Shown one piece after another: positions 16,792 to 27,397 of a stretch of 64,000 nucleotides of DNA. Position numbers and translations under genes: made by a program. Every line of letters starts with the position of its first letter. Within the stretch, counting starts at the first letter, position 1. This DNA is from an uncultured Collinsella sp. (GTDB lineage: Bacteria; Actinomycetota; Coriobacteriia; Coriobacteriales; Coriobacteriaceae): positions 1 to 64,000 of the forward strand of contig CAUGJE010000005.1 in the NCBI GenBank assembly GCA_959599915.1. The letters run 5' to 3'. The notes under the pieces were generated by a model. The model saw only the letters and a list, made by a program, of their open reading frames with translations, searched no databases and had not been told where the DNA came from.

Positions 16792-18969
16792 ATGAACTTC
16801 CGCTCATCTCTCGCCTGCACCTCGAGCGATATCGCCCGCTGGGGACTGCGCTCTGTCCTTAAACGCCAGGGCGGCGTACTCCCCGGCCGCATCGCCATGA
16901 AGATCGACCCCGAGTTGCTGAGCGACCTCGCCGGCCTCGTCGACCGCAGCGTAGTGATTACCGGTACTAATGGCAAGACCACCACCTCCAACCTCATCGC
17001 TGACGCCGTTGCTGCCAGCGGCGCTACCGTGGTGTGCAACCGTGCCGGCAACAATATGGAGCCTGGTGTGGTGGGTGCTCTGCTCGAGGCCCGCGGCGGC
17101 CTTAAGCACACCAGCAGCGGCAAGCGCGTGGGCGTTTTTGAGTGCGACGAGCTCTACACCGTACGCGTTCTGCCCAAGCTCAAACCGACGTACTTTGTGC
17201 TGCTCAACCTGTTCCGCGACCAGCTGGATCGCTATGGCGAGATCGATCACACCCAAGAGGTCATCGTCCACGCGTTGGAGCTTTCGCCGACAACGACGCT
17301 CATCTACAACGCCGACGACCCGCTGTGCGCCTCGATTGCCGTGCGCGTTCCCAACGCGAGTATTGCCTTTGGCATCGATGGCGCCACCAACACCGAGTCC
17401 GACCGCATTAGCGACTCGCGCTTTTGCTCGCAGTGCAACGCCCCGTTGGAGTACGACTACGTACAGTACGGCCAGCTCGGCGCCTACCATTGCCCCTCGT
17501 GCGGCTGGGCCCGCCCTGCGCTTGTCCGTCGCGTGACGGGCGTGGAGCTCAGCTGCGACGGCTACAGCTTTGACCTGGTCTTTGGATCTGCGCCCGACGC
17601 GGCTGCCGCACACATCGCCACACGCTACAACGGCCTGTACATGGTCTATAACGTTGCCGCCGCCTTCTTTGCTGCGCACGAGCTGGGCGTGGACGCGGCG
17701 CACCTGCAGCCCACGCTTAATGCCTACGTGCCCGCCGGCGGACGCATGGGCCGCTGGGATATTGCCGGCCGCACCGTCGAGGCCAACCTGGCCAAGAATC
17801 CCGTGGGCTTCGATCGCCAGATCCAGTCCATTAAAACGGCAGGTGGCAGGCTCTGCGCCTTCTTCCTAAACGATAACGATGCCGACGGCCACGATGTCTC
17901 GTGGATCTACGATGTCGACTTCGAGCGCATCGCCGACACGCCGGGTCTTGTCGCCTTTGCCGGAGGCACGCGTGCGCACGACATGCAGGTACGCCTCAAG
18001 TACGCCGGCATCGATGCCGCGATTATCTCGGACGTCGCGCAGGCGATCGGCGCCGTGGCAGACGAGGCCGCCGATGACACCTTCTACGCCGTCGCCAACT
18101 ACACGGCCTTCCCGCCGCTGGTCAAGGAGCTCGACGGGCTCAAAGGCACCGATGCAAGTTCGGTCGCCTCCCACGCCGTAACGGGCGCCGATGGTAGCGC
18201 TGTCCCCACCGACATTGCGCCGGTCGAGCTTTCGCGCCCGCTGCGCATCGTCTATCTGTACCCCGATGCCCTCAACCTCTACGGCGACGGCGGCAATGTC
18301 ATCGCCCTCGAGCGCCGCTGCGCCTGGCGCGGCATTCCCGTGCGTGTAGACGAGGTCCGTATGGGCGAAACGCTTGATTTGGCCGATGCCGATATCGTCA
18401 TGATGGGCGGCGGCTCCGACCGCGACCAGCTGGCCGTGGCACACGAGCTGCTCGCCCAAAAAGATAAGGTCGCGGCCTATGTTGAGGACGGTGGCTCGCT
18501 GCTTGCCATCTGCGGCAGCTATCAGCTGCTCGGCCGTTCGTACTACATGGGCGAGGATCGCATCGAGGGTCTGGGGGTCATTGCCGCCGAAACCGCGCGC
18601 GGCTCCGACCGCCTGATCGGCAACGTCGCCGTCAAGACCGACCTGGCACCCGAGCCCTTTGTGGGATTCGAGAACCACGGCGGCCGCACCCTGCTCGACG
18701 CAGAGGCGACGCCGCTCGGAACGTCCGTCGTCGCGGGCACCGGCAACAACGGCGACGATGGCTTTGAGGGCCTGATCTACAAGGGCGTCATCGGCACGTA
18801 TCTACACGGACCGGCACTGCCCAAGAACCCCGAGCTTGCCGACTGGCTCATTACCCACGCCCTCGAGCGCCGCGGCGATGCGCAGGCCACAGCTCTGCTG
18901 CCGCTCAAGCCCCTCGACGACACCTACGAGCACACCGCTCACGACGCCGCCATGAAGCTCCTCCCCTAA
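16792..18969 (+). CDS. MurT-GatD fusion, lipid II isoglutaminyl synthase
   Basis: 725 residues combining two proteins that are normally separate. Residues 1-445 are MurT: the Mur-ligase loop GTNGKTTT at 58-65, a zinc ribbon with cysteines at 212, 215, 234 and 237, and a DUF1727 C-terminal domain with GGRMGRWDIAGR. Residues from about 482 are GatD, a class I (CobB/CobQ-like) glutaminase: PDALNLYGDGGN at its start, nucleophile cysteine in LAICGSYQLL (574) and histidine in FENHGGRT (629). Together they amidate the D-glutamate of lipid II to D-isoglutamine at the cytoplasmic membrane face. In staphylococci and streptococci murT and gatD are adjacent genes in an operon. No frame break or stop occurs at the junction, so the fusion looks real. 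Confidence 0.9.
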   Translation: MNFRSSLACTSSDIARWGLRSVLKRQGGVLPGRIAMKIDPELLSDLAGLVDRSVVITGTNGKTTTSNLIADAVAASGATVVCNRAGNNMEPGVVGALLEARGGLKHTSSGKRVGVFECDELYTVRVLPKLKPTYFVLLNLFRDQLDRYGEIDHTQEVIVHALELSPTTTLIYNADDPLCASIAVRVPNASIAFGIDGATNTESDRISDSRFCSQCNAPLEYDYVQYGQLGAYHCPSCGWARPALVRRVTGVELSCDGYSFDLVFGSAPDAAAAHIATRYNGLYMVYNVAAAFFAAHELGVDAAHLQPTLNAYVPAGGRMGRWDIAGRTVEANLAKNPVGFDRQIQSIKTAGGRLCAFFLNDNDADGHDVSWIYDVDFERIADTPGLVAFAGGTRAHDMQVRLKYAGIDAAIISDVAQAIGAVADEAADDTFYAVANYTAFPPLVKELDGLKGTDASSVASHAVTGADGSAVPTDIAPVELSRPLRIVYLYPDALNLYGDGGNVIALERRCAWRGIPVRVDEVRMGETLDLADADIVMMGGGSDRDQLAVAHELLAQKDKVAAYVEDGGSLLAICGSYQLLGRSYYMGEDRIEGLGVIAAETARGSDRLIGNVAVKTDLAPEPFVGFENHGGRTLLDAEATPLGTSVVAGTGNNGDDGFEGLIYKGVIGTYLHGPALPKNPELADWLITHALERRGDAQATALLPLKPLDDTYEHTAHDAAMKLLP

Positions 18970-18975
18970 CGCCCC

Positions 18976-19013
18976 ACCACCACAAAGGGGACAGGCACCT
19001 TTGTGGTGGTTTT
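18976..19013 (+). terminator. Terminator of the murT-gatD operon, recurrent hairpin type
   Basis: A 13-bp perfect stem (arm ACCACCACAAAGG) with loop GGACAGGCA and a T-run. The same stem and loop recur behind the sortase gene at 57124-57158, again in the direction of the preceding gene. Confidence 0.8.
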
Positions 19014-19053
19014 CCAGTTTGCCAACGATATACGCGCCGGCAAAAAAGTCTGC

Positions 19054-19059
19054 TATACT
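19054..19059 (+). promoter_or_regulatory. -10 box of tRNA-Glu
   Basis: TATACT lies 10 nt upstream of the mature tRNA 5' end. No convincing -35 box was found at the right distance. Confidence 0.45.
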
Positions 19060-19069
19060 CTTTCCCGCT

Positions 19070-19146
19070 GTCCCCATCGTCTAGCGGCCAAGGACGCCAC
19101 CCTTTCAAGGTGGATATCGCGGGTTCGAATCCCGCTGGGGGCACCA
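19070..19146 (+). tRNA. tRNA-Glu (anticodon TTC), CCA encoded
   Basis: Reads GTCCCCATCGTCTAGCGGCC at the 5' end, anticodon loop CTTTCAA, T arm GGGTTCGAATCCC and encoded CCA. The acceptor stem pairs 7 of 7 with one G-U. Closely matches the E. coli tRNA-Glu pattern. A terminator follows at once. Confidence 0.95.
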
Positions 19147-19158
19147 TTTAAAATGAGA

Positions 19159-19189
19159 AGCCCGTTATCCTCACGATAGCGGGCTTTTT
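19159..19189 (+). terminator. tRNA-Glu terminator
   Basis: An 11-bp stem with one G-U pair (AGCCCGTTATC / GATAGCGGGCT), 5-nt loop and TTTTT, 12 nt past the tRNA. Confidence 0.85.
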
Positions 19190-19392
19190 GCTGCCATGCG
19201 CCGGGATTCGAGCCCAACAGGGTGCGGAGCCGAGGAAACGCATTTACGCTTCGACCCTAACAAGTGATTGACTTAGTCCCTAGCAATACGATATCTGAGA
19301 CGTCCGTATCGAAAAACATTGCCTGGAGACAGCTCCGTCTCCATTTGCCGTGATGTTAGCAAGCTTTCTTATCAATCGCACGTCTTGAACAA

Positions 19393-20835
19393 TTATCCCA
19401 ACTTCAAAATCGCTGTGAGTTCCGAGGGTGCCGGGAAACAGCACATTCCCTCAACTCGCACCCTACACACAGCATAAATACCTCCGATCTGCACATCGAT
19501 AAAACAGCGCCGCGTGTAGTCCAGTTCCCTGGTCTCGATTTGTAAATGTGTTGGCGAAGTCCAGGCATACGCTGCAAACAACTTGCGAACATCCCATGCG
19601 GGGGCATCGTCCTTCTCAGCTTCATGAGTCACGAAGGGAAAGAGGTCTCCGACTCCGGCCCCATCGCCCGATTTGCAAACCCAAGACTCGTAGCCGGCCC
19701 TCACGCCGTACTCACGACCATCGCGCAACAGAGACAAATCCAGCTCATTCTCATGGAATCGAATATCGATCTCTTCAAAATCCCCGAAAATGCAACGATG
19801 AATGCCCTCGAGGCGTAATGAACTCAAACGTCCGCCAGAAGCCAACCCAACTGGCACGGGAATACTATCGAAGTCACGTTCAGAAGCCACCGTTTCCCGA
19901 ACACTAGACTCTTTGAACAATACCTTATACAGCGGATCAAGCAGCGCCTTACTTCCTGTCGTGGAACTCGAGCAAGCGATGACAAGGCCATCTGTGGGCC
20001 GTATGTAGCACAGCTGCCCAAAAAGGCCGGAGCATCTGAACCCGCCACGCCGGCACATCCAGAACTGGTATCCATAGCCATTGCTGTCTTCAGTCGCCTC
20101 AGACGGATAAAAGGGGCTCGTTTCCATCTGAATCTTCGTCGCCTCGGCAACCCATTCCGCGGGAATGATCTGTTCCCCACGCCACTTGCCGCCATCCAGC
20201 AAACATTGACCAAACTTAGCCAAATCCGGTGTCGAAAGGTGAAGACCAAAACCTCCAGTCGTATGACCGGCTTGATCCTCTTCCCACCACCAATTTCTAA
20301 TGCCTAACGGCGTAAACAAACGTTCAGCGAGATAATCGGATTCTTTCGTTCCACTTATGCGTTGCACGAGCATGCTCAATAAATGTGAACACAGCGAATC
20401 GTAGTGAAAGACCTCGCCCGGCTTCCAGTCAAACTCACGATGAAGAACCTCATGTGCCCAGTCGTCTCCCGCGCCAATATACGAAAGGTCACTCTCCTGC
20501 CCCATCGTCATAGTCAGCAAATTGCGAACCGTCACATTGCGAAAGCGCTCATCCGCAATCTCGCCTTCATATTCCGGGAAGTATGAAATCCAGCGATCGG
20601 CCAGCGACAGCCGTCCTTCATTCACCAACATCCCAACAGCAACCGAAGTGAAGGACTTAGTCACAGAATAGAGCGGGTGAACGTGTTCGAGGGCGAACGG
20701 CGCAGCCGCATGCTCGAAGACGACTTCACCATCTTGTCGGACCACGACTGAGCGGACTTCCACACCCGCGGACCTCCACGCCGCAAGGCACGCCTCGCCC
20801 ATCTTATTGTCAAAGATAATATTAGGCACCCTCAA
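19393..20835 (-). CDS. Serine hydrolase of the beta-lactamase class C / PBP fold
   Basis: 480 residues from TTG 20835, chosen because AGAGG lies 6 nt upstream; a longer frame exists but lacks a ribosome binding site. The active-site SxxK motif is in LYSVTKSFTSVAVG (about residue 57) and the second motif is YDS in VFHYDSLCSHLL in place of the usual YxN. GLHLSTPDLAKFGQ and GYGYQFWM are typical of the family. The C-terminal 130 residues form an extra domain, as in esterase- or D-aminopeptidase-like members. No signal peptide, so a cytoplasmic esterase or amidase is more likely than a true beta-lactamase. It lies 120 nt downstream of the PTS gene and may belong to the same unit. Confidence 0.75.
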   Translation of the reverse strand: MRVPNIIFDNKMGEACLAAWRSAGVEVRSVVVRQDGEVVFEHAAAPFALEHVHPLYSVTKSFTSVAVGMLVNEGRLSLADRWISYFPEYEGEIADERFRNVTVRNLLTMTMGQESDLSYIGAGDDWAHEVLHREFDWKPGEVFHYDSLCSHLLSMLVQRISGTKESDYLAERLFTPLGIRNWWWEEDQAGHTTGGFGLHLSTPDLAKFGQCLLDGGKWRGEQIIPAEWVAEATKIQMETSPFYPSEATEDSNGYGYQFWMCRRGGFRCSGLFGQLCYIRPTDGLVIACSSSTTGSKALLDPLYKVLFKESSVRETVASERDFDSIPVPVGLASGGRLSSLRLEGIHRCIFGDFEEIDIRFHENELDLSLLRDGREYGVRAGYESWVCKSGDGAGVGDLFPFVTHEAEKDDAPAWDVRKLFAAYAWTSPTHLQIETRELDYTRRCFIDVQIGGIYAVCRVRVEGMCCFPAPSELTAILKLG

Positions 20836-20955
20836 CCACTGCCTCTCGAACGAAATCAGTACAAGATGAGGTCGCCCTCGACGCTTATTCAAGGACGACC
20901 TCGTCTAATTGCTGGCGCGCGGGGAAATACTTGTCCCGCAGCTCCACTTCTTTGG

Positions 20956-22425
20956 CTACTTTGCAGCCTCTACCGCCGGCACGTCCTCCTTGTACGTCGC
21001 ATACGTAAGCAGGAACGAAATCACGCTGGAAACCACGATGGCTATGATTACGTAAATCAGGTAGTTCGCGCCCATTGCACCGGACGGGTCAATGAAGCCC
21101 GGGAAGGCGCAGAAGCCGCCGCCGGTGAAGGCGAACATCTTGGTGCCAAGAGCGCCGATGATTAGGCCGCCGGGCACAGAGGCGATGCAGCTCATGATAA
21201 AAGGCTTCTTGCGCGGAAGGGTCACGCCGTAGATGCAGGGTTCGGTGATGCCGAAGAAGAAGCCCGAGATGAACGCCGGCCATGCAAGCTGCTTGAGCTT
21301 TACGTCCTTAGTCTTCAGAAGGATAGCGAGGACGGCAAGGGACTGAGCGTATGAACAAACCATGTACGGCGCCATGACAATATCCCAGCCCTGGGAGGCA
21401 ATGTTCACCAGCATGAGGGCAATGACACTCCAGTGGAATCCGAAGATGACCATAGGCTGCCAAATGGCAGTAAGCACGATGCCGCCGAGCGCGCCGCCGA
21501 TGACAGGCAAGCTGTAGAGGGAGTTAAACAGCAGGCTCATGAGGTTCGTGATCAGGGTGGCAATCGGGCCAATAATCAAATAGGTAGCGGGGACCATCAC
21601 AACGAGCACGCACGTAGGCACAAAGAAGAACTTTACATACTCAGAGAAATGCTTGCGGCACCACTTCTCCAGCTTTGCCGCAAACCAAACAGAGATGATA
21701 ATCGGAATGACAGAGCTCGTATAACCCGAAGACGGCATGATGACGGGTATGCCGAGGAAAGTCGTGTAGTAGTTCATGGCAAAGGGAGTGCCGGCAAACA
21801 CCGTTCCCAAAACATCGCCAGATGTGATGTTGACCATCGCCGGATACGTAAGTGCGATACCGAGCGTCATGCCAACGAACTCACTACAGCCAAACTTCTT
21901 TGCCGCGGTATAGCCAAGGATAATCGGCAGGAAGTAGAAGAAACCGTCACCAGCCGCATATAGAATCTGGTACAAGCCATCTGTCGCCGTAATCCATCCA
22001 AGGGCGACGAGAATACTCAAAACACCCTTGATCATGCCCGCGGCACACAGCACCGCAAGAATCGGCTGGATTACGCCCGAAATAGTATCGATAAGGGCAC
22101 TAACAACGTTTCCTTTCTTGACGGGCTCACCATCAAGATTAACCTCGCCCAGCCCCTCGACACCAGAAGCGGCAACCGCGGCATCGTAAACATCCTCAAT
22201 CACATTGATGCCGACAACAACCTGATACTGGCCATTCGCGTTGATTACTTGAATGACGCCTTTATGAGATTCAATTGCCTTAGTATCGGCCTTCGCATCG
22301 TCTCGCAGCTTGAAACGTAGACGCGTCATGCAGTGCGAGATGCTCAGGATGTTTTCCTTACCGCCGACGAGGCCAACTACGTCCTCGCCGAGCTTGCGAT
22401 TTGCAAGCTCTTTGCTTTCGCTCAT
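20956..22425 (-). CDS. PTS alpha-glucoside-type transporter, EIIBC
   Basis: 489 residues from ATG 22425 (GGAGG 6 nt upstream). N-terminal EIIB domain with the phospho-accepting cysteine in SISHCMTRLRFK (about residue 28), then a glucose-family EIIC domain with about ten membrane segments and the ITEPCIYGVTLPRKKPF loop. No EIIA domain is fused; the separate crr product (39.3 kb) may supply phosphate. Co-oriented with the GH4 gene, whose CDMP motif indicates alpha-linked glucosyl phosphates, so maltose, trehalose, sucrose or sucrose isomers are candidate substrates. The GntR operators upstream of the GH4 gene likely control both. Confidence 0.88.
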   Translation of the reverse strand: MSESKELANRKLGEDVVGLVGGKENILSISHCMTRLRFKLRDDAKADTKAIESHKGVIQVINANGQYQVVVGINVIEDVYDAAVAASGVEGLGEVNLDGEPVKKGNVVSALIDTISGVIQPILAVLCAAGMIKGVLSILVALGWITATDGLYQILYAAGDGFFYFLPIILGYTAAKKFGCSEFVGMTLGIALTYPAMVNITSGDVLGTVFAGTPFAMNYYTTFLGIPVIMPSSGYTSSVIPIIISVWFAAKLEKWCRKHFSEYVKFFFVPTCVLVVMVPATYLIIGPIATLITNLMSLLFNSLYSLPVIGGALGGIVLTAIWQPMVIFGFHWSVIALMLVNIASQGWDIVMAPYMVCSYAQSLAVLAILLKTKDVKLKQLAWPAFISGFFFGITEPCIYGVTLPRKKPFIMSCIASVPGGLIIGALGTKMFAFTGGGFCAFPGFIDPSGAMGANYLIYVIIAIVVSSVISFLLTYATYKEDVPAVEAAK

Positions 22426-22493
22426 GGTTTTCCTCCCATGCGGCCTGTCCAAGGTCGGCCGCCCGCCATCATTCGCTAAATTGATTTCCGATA

Positions 22494-23825
22494 CTAGTGA
22501 AGCTCTGGCCAGAACTCCTTATTCGCCTCAATGAGATCGTCAAGGATCTTCTTTGCAACGGAGGCAGAGGGGACCGTCTTCGAAAGCGTCAGCGCCTGCC
22601 AAAGCTCCTGATAGGAATGGTCGACCCAAGCAGACACTGCAAGCTTTTCGACCGAGACCTGTTCCTCCATAAGTCCTTTCTGGAATTGCGGAATCTCACC
22701 TTGGCAAATTTTCTCGTAGCCGTCGCTGCCGACGATGCAGGGGATCTCGACCATAGCCGTTGGGTCAAAATTGGACACAGCCCCGTCGTTGGGAACAATC
22801 AGCGAGAAACGTTCACGGGTGTTCTCAGCCAAAGCGCGAGCGAGATCGACAATGTACTCAGCGTGGGTATCTGGCTTAAGGCCGAAACCCTCAGACGTGC
22901 CCTTTTCGATGATCTGGCGAGCGGTACCGAAAACGCGTTTCTCGCGACCCTCACGGACCTCGTCGGTGCGGGTGTGGTTGGGGTCGGTGTGCTCAACCAC
23001 ATAGTCCGGGAAGAGATAGTACTTGAGGTAGGTGTTCGGAATGGTATTCGGATCGAGCGCGTAAACATCCTTAGCCTTACGGAACGTCTGGTCCCAAGAC
23101 GCATCGACGAATTCAAGGCCAGAATCCTCGCCAGCATAACCGTTTTTAGCCATTTGGGCCCTGATAGTGGGCATAAGGTCATTGCCTGCACGGTCGTGAA
23201 TCTTTGTCCACCAGCCAAAGTGGTTGAGGCCGTAGTAGCCGACGACGAGGTCGTTGTGGTCCTTGAGACCACACATCTGAGCCATGATATCCATCAGGGC
23301 TATTGGCATGTCGCAAATGTTGATGATCTTTGAATCCGGGCGAAGGCGGCGTGTCGCCTCAGCAACGATCGCCGCGGGGTTGGAGTAGTTGAGCATCCAT
23401 GCGTTGGGACTGTATTTCTCCATGTAGTCAAGGATCTCGAGTACGCCGCCAATGGAGCGCAAGCCATAAGCAATGCCACCAGGACCGCAAGTCTCTTGGC
23501 CAAGAACGCCATAGCGCAGGGGGATCTTCTCGTCCTTATCGCGCATAGCGTACTTGCCAACGCGAATCTGGGCAAGTACAAAGTCGATGCCTGTGAAGGC
23601 CTCCTCAGGGTCGGTCGTATAGCTGAAGGTTACCTCTGGAGCATTCTCCCTGATGTAGATGGCACATGCCTTGGCAATTGTCCCCTGACGCTCGGCATCG
23701 TTGTCATAGAGCGTAATCCTATTGATGGGGAACACATCACGCTTCGCGAGAAGTGTCAGAACAACGCCCGGCGTATAAGTGCTTCCGCCTCCCGCGATAG
23801 TAACCGCATAGCTCTGTTTTGCCAT
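22494..23825 (-). CDS. GH4 6-phospho-alpha-glucosidase
   Basis: 443 residues, AGGAGG 7 nt upstream. Glycoside hydrolase family 4 enzymes use NAD and a divalent metal and cleave phosphorylated disaccharides by an oxidation-elimination route. Visible marks: the NAD-binding IAGGGSTYTPG at the N-terminus, NYSNPAAIVAEA (about residue 145), and INICDMPIALMD (about 170) with the metal-ligand cysteine. The CDMP form is the signature of alpha-specific members (GlvA/MalH/SimA), whereas beta members carry CNVP. LNHFGWWTK (about 201) holds the metal-binding histidine. First gene of the operon with the PTS transporter, under two GntR-type operators. Confidence 0.92.
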   Translation of the reverse strand: MAKQSYAVTIAGGGSTYTPGVVLTLLAKRDVFPINRITLYDNDAERQGTIAKACAIYIRENAPEVTFSYTTDPEEAFTGIDFVLAQIRVGKYAMRDKDEKIPLRYGVLGQETCGPGGIAYGLRSIGGVLEILDYMEKYSPNAWMLNYSNPAAIVAEATRRLRPDSKIINICDMPIALMDIMAQMCGLKDHNDLVVGYYGLNHFGWWTKIHDRAGNDLMPTIRAQMAKNGYAGEDSGLEFVDASWDQTFRKAKDVYALDPNTIPNTYLKYYLFPDYVVEHTDPNHTRTDEVREGREKRVFGTARQIIEKGTSEGFGLKPDTHAEYIVDLARALAENTRERFSLIVPNDGAVSNFDPTAMVEIPCIVGSDGYEKICQGEIPQFQKGLMEEQVSVEKLAVSAWVDHSYQELWQALTLSKTVPSASVAKKILDDLIEANKEFWPELH

Positions 23826-23836
23826 TGCAAATCCTC

Positions 23837-23850
23837 CTGTCTAGACATGT
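23837..23850. promoter_or_regulatory. GntR-type operator 1 (TGTCTAGACA)
   Basis: The palindrome TGTCTAGACA inside a 14-nt identical block CTGTCTAGACATGT. It overlaps the GH4 ribosome binding site region. The second copy lies 52 nt away, about five helical turns. Confidence 0.8.
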
Positions 23851-23864
23851 ACTTGACGACTTGA

Positions 23865-23870
23865 ATTATA
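23865..23870 (-). promoter_or_regulatory. -10 box of the GH4/PTS operon
   Basis: TATAAT on the minus strand lies between the two operators, so operator 2 covers the expected -35 position and operator 1 lies downstream of the start site. That is a repression layout. Confidence 0.65.
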
Positions 23871-23888
23871 TCCTCAGTGATTTGCTAT

Positions 23889-23902
23889 CTGTCTAGACAT
23901 GT
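23889..23902. promoter_or_regulatory. GntR-type operator 2 (TGTCTAGACA)
   Basis: Identical 14-nt block to operator 1, located at the -35 region of the leftward operon and 133 nt upstream of the divergent gntR gene. It may also autoregulate gntR. Confidence 0.8.
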
Positions 23903-24034
23903 TAAGCACACGGGTGAACGGTTGATTTATGGCGGTAAGCGGTAACTTTAAGCGTCTTCACTTCCTATAATTGGTAGAAACAGACTATCGCGCCGATTTG
24001 ACGCATTCCGCACCACCTCTATAAGGAGAACATT

Positions 24035-24775
24035 TTGGCAAGGATCCTGTACAGTGAAATTTACCGCAGCCTTCGAGAGCGGATTGTCGAAGGTAAGCAT
24101 CCCGTGGGATCGCTCCTTCCTTCCGAACAAAATCTTTCCAAAGAGTTCTCCTGCTCTCGAATGACGGTGCGCAAGGCCATTTCACTTCTCGCAAATGAAG
24201 GTCTAGTTCAGTCCATTAAAGGCAAGGGAGTCCTCGTAATCGAGACGTCACTTGCAGGCGCCAGCAAAGAGGGCGCATTCACCGTAAATGACCTTTCTTC
24301 GTTCAGCGAATCGGCACACGCGATCGGAGCAATTCCAACGTCAAAAATCGTCTATTTCGAACACGTAAGCACCAATAAGTATCTAGCTCAGTTGACGGGA
24401 TTTCCCGAAGGAGAAGACCTTACGCATTTGAAGCTCGTCCGCATGCTCGACGATAAACCGGTCGCTGTCGACCGCCACTACTTCCTAACTTCCTCCGTCC
24501 CCGGCCTAAACGAGCAGAATGCCACCCTGTCGCTCTTCCATTACATCGAGAATGAGCTAGGGCTCACCATTGCCGTGAGCAAACGAACGATAACACTCGC
24601 CCAGCCCGACACTGAGGACTGCCGGTTGCTTGACGTCGATTCTTCTTCGTATCTGGCGGTCGTAACCAGCCAGACATTCGACTCAACCGGAACTCAATTT
24701 GAGTATGTCGAGGCGCGTTATATTCCGAGCATCTTCCATTTTCACGACACGGCAACGCGCACACCCCTACCCTAG
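24035..24775 (+). CDS. GntR/HutC-family regulator of the alpha-glucoside operon
   Basis: 246 residues from TTG 24035 with AAGGAG 6 nt upstream. N-terminal winged helix-turn-helix (LRERIVEGKHPVGSLLPSEQ then CSRMTVRKAISLLANEGL) and a C-terminal UTRA effector domain, the TreR-like arrangement. Divergent from the GH4/PTS operon and separated from it by two TGTCTAGACA palindromes, so it most likely represses that operon and is released by a phosphorylated sugar. Confidence 0.88.
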   Translation: MARILYSEIYRSLRERIVEGKHPVGSLLPSEQNLSKEFSCSRMTVRKAISLLANEGLVQSIKGKGVLVIETSLAGASKEGAFTVNDLSSFSESAHAIGAIPTSKIVYFEHVSTNKYLAQLTGFPEGEDLTHLKLVRMLDDKPVAVDRHYFLTSSVPGLNEQNATLSLFHYIENELGLTIAVSKRTITLAQPDTEDCRLLDVDSSSYLAVVTSQTFDSTGTQFEYVEARYIPSIFHFHDTATRTPLP

Positions 24776-24814
24776 CAAACGGCACGGAGCAGACTCTTCC
24801 CTAATAAATTTGTT

Positions 24815-24854
24815 CAACAAGAAAGCCGGGGTCCGCGCGATGCGGACCCCGGCT
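24815..24854 (-). terminator. glnA terminator
   Basis: A 13-bp perfect stem (AGCCGGGGTCCGC and its complement) with a 5-nt loop; the leftward 3' side reads TTTCTTGTTG. Just past the glnA stop. Confidence 0.8.
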
Positions 24855-24883
24855 CAATACCGTGACGATATGTCAGTTACGCT

Positions 24884-26971
<2,088 letters not shown>

Positions 26972-27397
26972 ACGGAACTCCCTTCGTATCGGCACCGCGT
27001 GAGAAGCGGTGTTGATTACTAACGAACGAGTCATAGATTAGGCTCGTCGTGTTTCCGCAACATTACCGTTATGTTGCTGTCACGAAACCAATCAATGAGG
27101 TTACCGCATCGCGGCGGCGTTGCCGCCCTCAACAGCCAATCAACTGTATAAATTGCAGACCTCTCCCCATGGTTTAAGGGTAGTCAATTTGGGATGGGGC
27201 TCTATTAACTGGTATTTCGCATCAGATACCAGTCTTTATAGCCCGTATCAAATTGAGCCGCTCTGCTATAGGGAATGTCGATAGCAAGGCATCTTTGATT
27301 GGTATCCCCAAATAGCGAGTGAAACTCCACCGTGGCACAGTGGTGCTGTAGAATCCTTACAACACATCACACTATTACGTATCTAGAGGAGCACGAT
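26972..27397. other. Divergent intergenic region, structured metF leader
   Basis: 425 nt between glnA and metF. It contains a nested dyad structure at 27184-27256 (described separately), a second small hairpin (TGCTAT / ATAGCA, 27263-27285) and a TAGAAT -10-like box at 27349. No gene was recognised, and no match to known SAM or cobalamin riboswitch consensus motifs was seen. Confidence 0.4.
27184..27256 (+). promoter_or_regulatory. Three-helix nested structure upstream of metF
   Basis: Outer helix TCAATTTG (27184-27191) with CAAATTGA (27249-27256), middle helix GGGCT (27197-27201) with AGCCC (27240-27244), and inner hairpin ACTGGTAT (27208-27215) with ATACCAGT (27226-27233). All pairs are Watson-Crick. 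It lies about 140 nt before the metF start and could be a regulatory RNA or a DNA operator. Confidence 0.5.

Noticed and set aside
19198..19240. tRNA-like fragment (GGGATTCGAGCCC) just past tRNA-Glu, possible attachment-site scar
   Set aside because: It resembles a T arm only over about 13 nt, is inverted relative to tRNA-Glu, and no matching direct repeat was found at the far end of the adjacent sugar module.
27032..27397. Cobalamin or SAM riboswitch upstream of metF
   Set aside because: No B12-box or SAM-I/SAM-IV consensus words were found; only an unassigned nested hairpin is present.
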